From UBA6398 sp963660485 (lineage in GTDB: Bacteria; Bacteroidota; Bacteroidia; Bacteroidales; Bacteroidaceae), in contig CAVKYH010000003.1 in assembly GCA_963660485.1 (NCBI GenBank), positions 62,001 to 126,000 on the forward strand: a stretch of 64,000 bases of DNA, in the 5' to 3' direction. This document shows positions 7,899 to 15,444 of the stretch, piece by piece (position 1 is the first letter of the stretch; each line of letters starts with the position of its first letter). The translations under genes were made by a program, and so were the position numbers. The notes below the pieces were generated by a model that was given only the letters and a program-made list of their open reading frames with translations, did not search any database and was not told where the DNA came from.

Positions 7899-8729
7899 TC
7901 AGAGGCTATAGCAAATGCTTTCCACATAAGCCGCCCACTCGGCGGGAGTTTTTGAGTTGTCGAAAGTTTGCCAAGGTATCGGTTTCCCGATTTTAAGCGT
8001 GAAATCCTTGTGGCGATTGCGGTAAGTTTCATCGGCAAGGAACAACATGGCAAAATTGATTGGCGAGTGCAGGATTTCGCACAGTCGCGCGATGCGGTAG
8101 AAGCGGTTGGAATTTCTTCCGCTGAAGTGCATGGGCACAACATCGCGGTGCGTGGCAACACTTCTTACGATGAAAGTTTTTTTCCAAGGCAAGTCGTGAA
8201 TCACTCCCCCGTGTCGGCGCGAACAAAGTCCGGCGGGAAACATCAGAATATTGTTGTCGCTTTCAAACACTTCCTTTACCAGTCGCGGGAGATTGCGGCT
8301 CTGTCCGCCTGTCTTGTTTATCGGAATGCACAAAGGCTTCAGTCCGGGAAGGTAAAGCAGTATATCGTTTACAAGATACTTCAGTTTTTCGCCGTAATGG
8401 TCTCCAAGCACAGCGCCGATGCCTATTCCGTCGGGGCCGCCCAATGGGTGGTTGCACACGAAGGTATATGGTCCGTTTTCGGCGGGCGGGAAATTTTCCT
8501 CCCCCTCAATTTTGATGCGCATGTCGAGATATGTGCGCGTCGAGTCGAGCCATTTGATGCCCGTAACCCCTGCGCTTTCGTCGAGATATGCGTTTATTTC
8601 GTCCTCATGTACTATTTTGCGAAACCAATCAACGATACATTTCGGCACAAAACGGGCTTTGCTTCCCATTTTTGCCTCAAGCACTCTTTTTATACTTATT
8701 ACCTTTGAACTTTCGTCTGTTGTCGGCAT
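7899..8729 (-). CDS. glsA: PlsC-type acyltransferase (GlsA-like O-acyltransferase)
   Basis: This 276-residue protein has a variant of the PlsC acyltransferase motif, NHPLGGPDG, with one residue more than the usual H-x4-D spacing. FPAGLCSRRHGG is the block corresponding to the glycerol-phosphate-binding FPEG motif. This variant fits the GlsA group, which O-acylates N-acyl-3-hydroxyacyl glycine to finish the glycine lipid. It has no signal peptide and is probably membrane-associated. It precedes the GNAT gene by 40 bases in one operon. Confidence 0.8.
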   Translation of the reverse strand: MPTTDESSKVISIKRVLEAKMGSKARFVPKCIVDWFRKIVHEDEINAYLDESAGVTGIKWLDSTRTYLDMRIKIEGEENFPPAENGPYTFVCNHPLGGPDGIGIGAVLGDHYGEKLKYLVNDILLYLPGLKPLCIPINKTGGQSRNLPRLVKEVFESDNNILMFPAGLCSRRHGGVIHDLPWKKTFIVRSVATHRDVVPMHFSGRNSNRFYRIARLCEILHSPINFAMLFLADETYRNRHKDFTLKIGKPIPWQTFDNSKTPAEWAAYVESICYSL

Positions 8730-8748
8730 GTTTCACGTTATTACATTA

Positions 8749-8756
8749 CAAAAATA
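8749..8756 (-). promoter_or_regulatory. Candidate -7 box for glsA-glsB
   Basis: TATTTTTG is read on the minus strand 20 bases before the glsA start and matches TAnnTTTG. No clear -33 element is seen. Confidence 0.4.
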
Positions 8757-8904
8757 GCAAGTTTTTCTATATTTTTCCTCCATTGCAGTACAATTTTAAC
8801 AGTATCGTGCAGATTTGTATTCCAACATGCAACTATTAATGTCATTCCGGATTGTGAGCAGGATAAAAAAGTGTAAATTAGCGTCAACTAAAAACATCAG
8901 AACA

Positions 8905-10695
8905 ATGGAACTGAACGAAACGATAAACTCGCGCGTGGAAAAGTTGCGCGATTATATGAAAGCCGAAGGGCTTGCCGCATTTATAATACCCACATGTGAT
9001 CCTCATTTGAGCGAATATACTCCGGCCCATTGGCAGACAAGGGAATGGGTATCCGGCTTCTCGGGTTCGGCAGGTACGGCAGTGGTAACAATGGAAAGGG
9101 CTGCGCTATGGACCGACTCGCGCTATTTTCTTGCGGCAGCGCAGCAATTGGCTTCCACTCCTTATATATTAATGAAAGACGGGCTTGCCGAAACTCCTTC
9201 GATAGGTGAATGGCTTACCGAGGTGCTTCAAGAGAATAGCGTGGTGGGAGTTGACGGCAACGTGTTCACTCCTGCGGCGCTCGAAAGCCTTTGCGGTGAA
9301 CTCGCAGCCAAGAATATCACGATAAAGGCGGGCAACGATCCTTTCGACATGCTTTGGGAGTCGCGCCCCGCCATACCTAAGAACGCCATTGAGGTACAAC
9401 CGATGGAATATGCGGGAGAGAGTTGCCGCAGCAAGGTTTCGCGTCTGCTCGCCGAGGCACGCAGCAAAGGTTGCGACGCACTTCTACTCACCGCTCTCGA
9501 CGAAATTGCGTGGACGCTCAATCTTCGCGGTTCCGATGTGGAATGCAATCCGGTGTTTGTCTCATATCTTCTGCTCGCCCAGGAACATTCCACCCTTTTC
9601 ACGGACACCGACAAGGTTTCCGCCGAAGTTCGCGAATATCTTGCGGCAGAGGGCGTGGACGTTTCGCCTTATGAGGATACCGGCAAGGGAATTGCGGCAC
9701 TCGACGCCCGCTGCACTTTGCTTTCAAACAAGACCAATTCCGCCCTGTGTTCGCTCTACGGAAAAGGGAGATGCGTGATTGCGCCGTCGCCGGCCGAGAG
9801 TTTCAAAGCCATAAAGAACGAAGCCGAAATTGCAGGCTTCCACAGCGCGATGCTCCGCGACGGCGTGGCAATGGTGAAGTTTCTTAGCCGTCTGAAAAGC
9901 GAAGTGGCAAAAGGCATAACCGAGATTGGAGTAGGCAAGTTGCTCACATCTTTTCGCGCAGAGCAAAATCTTTACCGCGGACTCAGTTTTGCCACCATTG
10001 CAGCCTACGGAGCCCACGGCGCAATAGTACATTATGAGGCCGACGAGGCTTCTGACGTAAAACTCGAGCCACGCGGGTTGATACTCATCGACTCTGGCGC
10101 GCAATACACCGACGGAACAACCGACATTACGCGCACAATATCGCTCGGCACTCCCACCGAGGAGGAAAAAGAAGTGTATACGCTTGTACTCAAAGGGCAC
10201 ATCGCCCTATCGAGGTGCGTATTTCCCGACGGCGCAAGCGGAACTCAAATCGACTGCACGGCACGCTATGCCATGTGGCAACGCTTGATGAACTTCGGAC
10301 ACGGCACAGGACACGGTGTGGGGTCGTATCTCAACGTTCACGAGGGGCCTCATCAAATTCGCATGAACTATATGCCGGCGCCCCTGCATGCGGGAATGAC
10401 TGTTACCGACGAGCCGGGGCTATATCTTGAAGGGAAATTCGGAGTGCGCACCGAGAACACGCTGCTCATTGTGCCTGCAGGAGAATCGCAATTCGGCAAA
10501 TTCCTGAAATTCGAGCCGCTCACGCTTTGCCCTATCGACACAACGCCAATAAACTTTGCCTTGCTCGACGAAACCGAAGTGGAATGGCTAAACGAATACC
10601 ACGCCAAAGTGAAGCGCCTCCTCATGCCGCTAATCCAGGAAGCACCGGTGCGCGAATGGCTCGCGCAAGCCACGGCACCCGTATCGAAACTGTAA
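8905..10695 (+). CDS. pepP: Xaa-Pro aminopeptidase (M24B, aminopeptidase P)
   Basis: This 596-residue cytoplasmic enzyme removes N-terminal residues preceding proline. It is the long form with two creatinase-like N-terminal domains and a C-terminal pita-bread metallopeptidase domain. The metal ligands are visible: the two Asp of SGAQYTDGTTDITRT, the His of GHGTGHGVG, the Glu of TDEPGLYLEG and the Glu of RTENTLL. The frame is open upstream to 8815, but the added 30 residues (Lys/Ser-rich) are not family-like. ATG at 8905 gives the usual start MELNETINSRVEKLRDYM. It stands alone, ended by a hairpin at 10734. Confidence 0.95.
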   Translation: MELNETINSRVEKLRDYMKAEGLAAFIIPTCDPHLSEYTPAHWQTREWVSGFSGSAGTAVVTMERAALWTDSRYFLAAAQQLASTPYILMKDGLAETPSIGEWLTEVLQENSVVGVDGNVFTPAALESLCGELAAKNITIKAGNDPFDMLWESRPAIPKNAIEVQPMEYAGESCRSKVSRLLAEARSKGCDALLLTALDEIAWTLNLRGSDVECNPVFVSYLLLAQEHSTLFTDTDKVSAEVREYLAAEGVDVSPYEDTGKGIAALDARCTLLSNKTNSALCSLYGKGRCVIAPSPAESFKAIKNEAEIAGFHSAMLRDGVAMVKFLSRLKSEVAKGITEIGVGKLLTSFRAEQNLYRGLSFATIAAYGAHGAIVHYEADEASDVKLEPRGLILIDSGAQYTDGTTDITRTISLGTPTEEEKEVYTLVLKGHIALSRCVFPDGASGTQIDCTARYAMWQRLMNFGHGTGHGVGSYLNVHEGPHQIRMNYMPAPLHAGMTVTDEPGLYLEGKFGVRTENTLLIVPAGESQFGKFLKFEPLTLCPIDTTPINFALLDETEVEWLNEYHAKVKRLLMPLIQEAPVREWLAQATAPVSKL

Positions 10696-10733
10696 GAAAC
10701 GCAACAACTTATAACTAACACTGAATAAACTAC

Positions 10734-10759
10734 AAGCCACATAATGTGGCTTTGTTTTT
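10734..10759 (+). terminator. Intrinsic terminator after pepP
   Basis: AAGCCACA / TGTGGCTT forms an 8-bp stem with a TAA loop, followed by TGTTTTT. Confidence 0.85.
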
Positions 10760-10779
10760 ACCCCGTTTGCTGCATCAAA

Positions 10780-10877
10780 AAAACGGGACGGGACATTGAA
10801 AAAACTCCGACGCATCTAATTTAAATTCCGGGCCATGTAATTTAAATTACATGGCCCGGAGTTTTTACGAGATGCCG
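10780..10877. repeat. Mosaic intergenic palindromic repeat, copy 3
   Basis: The half-site TCCGACGCATCTAATT joins through TTAAATT to a perfect inverted repeat of TCCGGGCCATGTAATT. This is followed by GTTTTTACGAGATGCCG. It lies between the convergent pepP and M13 peptidase genes. Confidence 0.9.
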
Positions 10878-10920
10878 AGAAAGAAAAACCAGGTCTTTTA
10901 CCCTATGCCCGAAACGCAAC

Positions 10921-10957
10921 ACACCCCGCACGGAGAGCCTTCTGCCGCGCGGGGTGT
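10921..10957 (-). terminator. Hairpin after the M13 peptidase gene (possible terminator)
   Basis: ACACCCCGC pairs with GCGGGGTGT, 24 bases past the stop codon. There is no clean T run on the minus strand, so termination is uncertain. Confidence 0.5.
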
Positions 10958-10980
10958 GGGGTTATGAAATCACTGTAGGC

Positions 10981-13011
10981 TTACCAAATGGTAACTCTCT
11001 TGTCTTTGGGAACAAACAATTTGTCCTTCTCCGTAATATTGAAAGCCTTATACCACATATCTATATGAGGCAGCGCGCCGTTAACTCTCCAACGTCCCAA
11101 CGCATGCGGGTCGCTCTTTGTGCGGCGGCGAATCTCCTCGTCGCTGATGTTTGCAGCCCACACATTTGCATATGCTATGAAGAAACGCTGCTCGGGAGTA
11201 AATCCGTCGATTGAGTCAAGCGGATTTTCCTTCATCGAATTTTGCAAAGCCTGATACGAAACCATCAAACCGCCGTGGTCGGCAAGATTTTCGCCAAGCG
11301 TAAGCGGGCCGTTACCCTTCAAGTCTTTGAGCACATCTATATTGCTGAAGAAATCGCTCATTACCTGTGCGCGCTTCTTGAAGTTCTCGCCGTCCTCTTT
11401 CGTCCACCAGTCTTTCAGGTTGCCGTCCTTGTCGAACTGGCGACCCTGGTCGTCGAATCCGTGAGTCATCTCGTGGCCAATCACAACGCCTATCGCGCCG
11501 TAGTTGAACGCATCGTCGGCGTTTGCGTCAAAGAAAGGCGGCTGCAGAATGCCCGCAGGGAAACAAATCTCGTTTGTAGTAGGATTGTAATACGCATTTA
11601 CGGTCTGCGGATTCATATACCATTTCGTACGGTCAACCTTCTTGTTCACCGTGCGCTCTATCTCGTAATCACTAGAATACTTGCAAGCTGCCGCCACATT
11701 GTCCAAAAGCGACTGTTTGGGGTCGATTGTAAGTTTTGTATAGTCCTGCCATTTGTCGGGATAGCCTATCTTTACATAGAAAGTAGACAATTTTTCGAGC
11801 GCCTTCTTTTTTGTTTCCGCGCTCATCCATGTCTGCGCTTCTATGCGCTCTCCGAGAGCCGTCTGAAGGTTTTTCACAAGTTTCACCATGCGCTCCTTTG
11901 AACTTTCGGGGAAGTATTTTTCAACATACATCTTGCCTACGCCTTCGCCCAACACACCTTGTACAAGCGCCACGGCACGTTTCCACGACGGTTTCTCCTC
12001 TTTTTTGCCCGAGAATACCTTGCCGTAGAAATCAAAGCTGGCCTTGCGCATCTCATCGTTGGTATAGTTTGCAGCAAAGTCGATGACACGAAATTCAAGA
12101 TAAGCCTTGTGTGCCTCAACGGGGATAGCCTTCAAAGCATCTTCGAGCCCGTGGATAAATTCAGGCTGACCAACGCTGATTTCCTTGAATTCGGGGAAAC
12201 CGCAAGCGGTGTAATATGATTTCCAGTCGATAGTGGGATAATCTTTCTGCAAGTCGGCAAAACTCATCTTGTGGTAGTTTGCCTCGGGGTCGCGGAGATC
12301 GGCAGCCGAACGCGAAACTTTTGCCAGAGCATTCTCAACGTCCATCACATATTGGGCCTTGGTTTTTGCAGTGGCGTTGTCGTTGCCGCAAAGTTCGAAC
12401 ACCTTTATAATATAGTTGATGAATTCGGTGCGAATCTTCACAGTGGCTTCGTCAATATCGAGATAATATTCCTTTTCTCCGAGAGTAATTCCACCCTGTC
12501 CTATCTGCACAAGATTATTCTTGCTGTCTTTTGGATCGGCATCAACTCCCGTGCTGAAATAGCCGCCCATGCCAATGCGTTCGAGCTTTGCATTTACAGC
12601 CATAATGTCCTTGAACGTCTTGATGTCCTTTACCATGTCGAGATACTTGGCTATCGGTTTCACGCCCTCGGAGTTCTTGCGCACAGAGTCCATTGCCAGA
12701 TTGTAGAGGTCGCCTATCTTTTGGCCGATAGAGCCTTCCTCTTGTTTTTTGCCCGCTATGTTTTCGATGAGAGTGCGCACTTGTTTGTCGTTGTTCTCAT
12801 TGAGTTGTTCGAATGTGCCATAGCGCGAATAATCTCCGGGGAGCGGGTGGCTTTTCATCCAACCTCCGCAGGCGTATTCAAAGAAATCGTCGCCCGGATT
12901 TACGTTTGTGTTCATGTTGGCTTTGTCAATGCCGCCGGTCTGTGGCGCGTTGCCGCAAGAAAATGCGAGCCCAGCCACAGCAAACGCTGAAATAATCGTT
13001 TTGAGATTCAT
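10981..13011 (-). CDS. pepO: M13 family zinc metallopeptidase lipoprotein (PepO/neprilysin-like)
   Basis: This 676-residue secreted endopeptidase has zinc site HEMTH in GVVIGHEMTHGFDDQG and third ligand Glu in GENLADHGG. The substrate-cleft motif NAYYNP and an FPAGILQPPFF block also fit M13. The N-terminus MNLKTIISAFAVAGLAFSCGN carries a signal with a lipobox-like FSC, so a periplasmic lipoprotein is likely. The frame is open upstream into the ABC-F gene; ATG at 13011 was chosen because it begins the signal peptide and leaves a 31-base gap. The physiological peptide substrate is unknown. Confidence 0.92.
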   Translation of the reverse strand: MNLKTIISAFAVAGLAFSCGNAPQTGGIDKANMNTNVNPGDDFFEYACGGWMKSHPLPGDYSRYGTFEQLNENNDKQVRTLIENIAGKKQEEGSIGQKIGDLYNLAMDSVRKNSEGVKPIAKYLDMVKDIKTFKDIMAVNAKLERIGMGGYFSTGVDADPKDSKNNLVQIGQGGITLGEKEYYLDIDEATVKIRTEFINYIIKVFELCGNDNATAKTKAQYVMDVENALAKVSRSAADLRDPEANYHKMSFADLQKDYPTIDWKSYYTACGFPEFKEISVGQPEFIHGLEDALKAIPVEAHKAYLEFRVIDFAANYTNDEMRKASFDFYGKVFSGKKEEKPSWKRAVALVQGVLGEGVGKMYVEKYFPESSKERMVKLVKNLQTALGERIEAQTWMSAETKKKALEKLSTFYVKIGYPDKWQDYTKLTIDPKQSLLDNVAAACKYSSDYEIERTVNKKVDRTKWYMNPQTVNAYYNPTTNEICFPAGILQPPFFDANADDAFNYGAIGVVIGHEMTHGFDDQGRQFDKDGNLKDWWTKEDGENFKKRAQVMSDFFSNIDVLKDLKGNGPLTLGENLADHGGLMVSYQALQNSMKENPLDSIDGFTPEQRFFIAYANVWAANISDEEIRRRTKSDPHALGRWRVNGALPHIDMWYKAFNITEKDKLFVPKDKRVTIW

Positions 13012-13042
13012 ATTATTTTTTTTTAGATGTTGGGTATTCATT

Positions 13043-14989
13043 TCAGTCCTGTTGTTTTGCGTTGAATTCCTCGAGTGCGCTCTCTGCGGTCTCCCATTCT
13101 TCCATTGCCTTCTCGAGTTGTTTCGACAGCGAGGCATGTTTGCTGAACAGCGAGGCATCTTGTGCCCCGGTTGATGCGCTCATCTGGTCTTCGAGAAGCC
13201 TTACCGCCGCTTCAATCTGCGACACTTCTTTTTCGGCGTCCTCTGCCGCGCGTTCCAGCTTGCGGCGGCGTTTTGCAATCTCCTTTTGCTGCTCGTAGGC
13301 AAGGCGTCCTTCGCTCTGCGTGTCCTTTTTTGGAGAAACGGGGTGGGGTGTCGTGCTGTTTTTCTGCAATTCCCCGAGCGTGGCAATGTTTTTCTTTGCA
13401 AGGAAATCGTATATGCCGCCGATATGCTCCCTCACTTTTCCCCCGCCGAACTCATATACTTTCGACACAAGCCCGTTGAGGAAATCGCGGTCGTGGGATA
13501 CGATTATCGCGGTGCCGTCGAATGCGAGTATTGCTTCTTTGAGCACGTCTTTGGTCTGCATGTCGAGATGATTGGTAGGCTCATCGAGAATAAGCAGATT
13601 GACGGGGTCGAGCAGAAGGCGTATCATGGCCAGACGGCTGCGCTCGCCGCCCGAAAGGAATTTGACATATTTTTCGCTTGCTTCGCCCCCAAACATAAAT
13701 GCACCGAGAATGTCGTTGATTCTAAGGCGTATTTCGCCGCGGGCAGCGCGGTCGATGGTGTCGAAAACCGTGATATTGTCGTCGAGAAGCTGTGCCTGGT
13801 TTTGGGCATAGTATCCTATCTCAACGTTGTGCCCCACTTTCAGTTCTCCGTCAAACGGAATCTGGTTCATGATGCATTTCACGAGTGTGGACTTGCCTTC
13901 GCCGTTTTTTCCGACGAATGCCACTTTTTCGCCACGGCGTATGGAGAGGTCCACGTTGGAGAATATCAGATGGTCGCCGTAGCTTTTGCTCACTTCCTTG
14001 CATATCAGGGGGAAATCGCCGCTTCGCTGGCAAGGCGGGAACTTAAGCCGGAGCGACGAATTGTCCACTTCGTCCACCTCTATCGGCACTATTTTCTCCA
14101 ACTGCTTGATGCGGCTCTGCACCTGTACGGCTTTGGTGGGTTTGTATCTGAATCTTTCGATGAAATCCTTGATGTCGGCAATCTCTTTCTGCTGGTTTTC
14201 GTAAGCACGTAGCTGCTGCTCGCGACGTTCTGCGCGGAGCTTTACAAATTCGTCGTATCCCACGCGATAGTCAACGATTTTCCCAACCGAGATTTCCATT
14301 GTGCGCGTGGTAACATTGTTGAGAAAAGCGCGGTCGTGGCTCACGAGAAGCACGGAGCACTTAGCTTGTTTCAAAAAGTTCTCAAGCCATTGTATACTCT
14401 CGATATCCAAATGGTTTGTGGGCTCATCAAGAAGCAACACGTCGGGCTGGCGCAGGAGTATCTTGGCAAGTTCGATGCGCATTCTCCAACCTCCCGAAAA
14501 CTCGCTCGTGGGACGGTTGAAATCCGAGCGTTCAAATCCCAACCCCGTCAGCGTGCGTTCGGTAACGGCATGGTAATTGTCGCCGCCCATCATGTCGTAG
14601 CGCTCGCTCTCGTGCGAGAATTTCTCCACCAGAGCCATATAATCCTCACTCTCATAGTCGGTGCGCTCGGCAAGTTGGTTGTTGAGTTTCGCAATCTTCT
14701 TTTTCAGCGCCGCAATGTTGGCAAAAGCTTTTTCGGTCTCCTCCATCACAGTGCACGAGTCGCTCAGTTTCATTACCTGCGGCAAATATCCTATGAGCGA
14801 GTCGTGGGTAACGCCCACCGTTCCCGCAGTGGGTTGCTGCAAGCCGGCAAGAATTTTGAGCAACGTGGATTTTCCCGCGCCGTTCTTGCCCACAAGCGCC
14901 ACACGCTCTTTCTCGCCAATCACAAAAGTTACGTCGCTAAACAGCGGCTTTGCGCCAAATTCTACCTTAAGTCCTTCTACAGATACCAA
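13043..14989 (-). CDS. ABC-F family ATPase (two nucleotide-binding domains)
   Basis: This soluble protein of about 648 residues has two ABC domains and no membrane segments. The first domain has Walker A GKNGAGKSTL and signature SGGWRMR; the second has GKNGEGKSTL and SGGERSRL. The inter-domain linker is Arg/Lys-rich, and a charged coiled coil follows at the C-terminus, as in Uup and related ABC-F factors that act on ribosomes. An ATG at 15031 lies upstream of the -7 box at 15020-15027, so it cannot be used from that promoter. TTG at 14989 (LVSVEGLKVEFG) fits the family start. It is co-directional with the M13 peptidase, 31 bases apart. Confidence 0.9.
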   Translation of the reverse strand: MVSVEGLKVEFGAKPLFSDVTFVIGEKERVALVGKNGAGKSTLLKILAGLQQPTAGTVGVTHDSLIGYLPQVMKLSDSCTVMEETEKAFANIAALKKKIAKLNNQLAERTDYESEDYMALVEKFSHESERYDMMGGDNYHAVTERTLTGLGFERSDFNRPTSEFSGGWRMRIELAKILLRQPDVLLLDEPTNHLDIESIQWLENFLKQAKCSVLLVSHDRAFLNNVTTRTMEISVGKIVDYRVGYDEFVKLRAERREQQLRAYENQQKEIADIKDFIERFRYKPTKAVQVQSRIKQLEKIVPIEVDEVDNSSLRLKFPPCQRSGDFPLICKEVSKSYGDHLIFSNVDLSIRRGEKVAFVGKNGEGKSTLVKCIMNQIPFDGELKVGHNVEIGYYAQNQAQLLDDNITVFDTIDRAARGEIRLRINDILGAFMFGGEASEKYVKFLSGGERSRLAMIRLLLDPVNLLILDEPTNHLDMQTKDVLKEAILAFDGTAIIVSHDRDFLNGLVSKVYEFGGGKVREHIGGIYDFLAKKNIATLGELQKNSTTPHPVSPKKDTQSEGRLAYEQQKEIAKRRRKLERAAEDAEKEVSQIEAAVRLLEDQMSASTGAQDASLFSKHASLSKQLEKAMEEWETAESALEEFNAKQQD

Positions 14990-15019
14990 AATCCAAATAC
15001 TTAATTTTACAATACCGTG

Positions 15020-15027
15020 CAAAGGTA
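15020..15027 (-). promoter_or_regulatory. -7 box upstream of the ABC-F gene
   Basis: TACCTTTG is read on the minus strand and matches TAnnTTTG, about 30 bases before the proposed TTG start. It argues against the upstream ATG at 15031. Confidence 0.6.
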
Positions 15028-15109
15028 GCAATTATTGCCCGTTTCCGAAAATTTTTGCCCCTCTGCCTCGTCTTCCTCCCCCTCTCATTAATACCGCATT
15101 ATATATAGG

Positions 15110-15209
15110 TTTTACGAGGTCAGACCTAATTTAAATTCCGACGCATCTAATTTAAATTACATGGCCCGGAGTTTTTGCGATATCCGATGTCGTAAAAACG
15201 GGGTGCTTT
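15110..15209. repeat. Mosaic intergenic palindromic repeat, copy 4 (chimeric)
   Basis: The half-site AGGTCAGACCTAATT is followed by TCCGACGCATCTAATT. Across the AATTTAAATT centre this is joined not to its own inverse but to the inverse of TCCGGGCCATGTAATT. The arms are TTTACGAGG and GTTTTTGCGATATCCG. The two halves are therefore of different types. Confidence 0.88.
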
Positions 15210-15259
15210 CCCCGCATTCTGCCCGGCGCTTTTTGCCCTACAACAACCGCCCTCGTTCG

Positions 15260-15320
15260 CCGGAAAATGCGATGCAAAACATTTGTTTGCCACGCAGAAT
15301 TTTTCTATTCCCATGCAAAA
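15260..15320 (-). repeat. Three TGC(G/A)TGG-type units at 20-21 bp spacing
   Basis: On the minus strand the motif TTTTGCATGG / TTCTGCGTGG / TTTTGCATCG begins at 15320, 15299 and 15279. Each unit is followed by an A-rich half. The same arrangement occurs at 46802-46865. Confidence 0.6.
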
Positions 15321-15381
15321 TCAGAGAGAGGCGTAAGCGGACATGATGTAGGGGATTGTGGCCGGCGGATATAAAAGCAAA

Positions 15382-15413
15382 CCTCGCCGAAGTTCTGCAG
15401 AACTCCGGCGAGG
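15382..15413 (-). terminator. Hairpin terminator after secDF
   Basis: CCTCGCCG and CGGCGAGG flank AGTTCT/AGAACT to form a long, nearly perfect stem-loop 32 bases past the secDF stop. The following minus-strand sequence is moderately T-rich (TTTGCTTTTAT). Confidence 0.7.
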
Positions 15414-15444
15414 CCTTCTCAACAATTATATTATAAAGTTATGT

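Larger units (their letters stand above)
15028..15381. other. Gene-free interval between secDF and the ABC-F gene
   Basis: It contains a CCGCATTATATATAGG motif (15094-15109), a chimeric palindromic repeat (15110-15209), a GC-rich stretch similar to one next to repeat copy 1, and three TGC(G/A)TGG-type units spaced 20-21 bp (15260-15320). No coding frame is credible. Confidence 0.7.
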
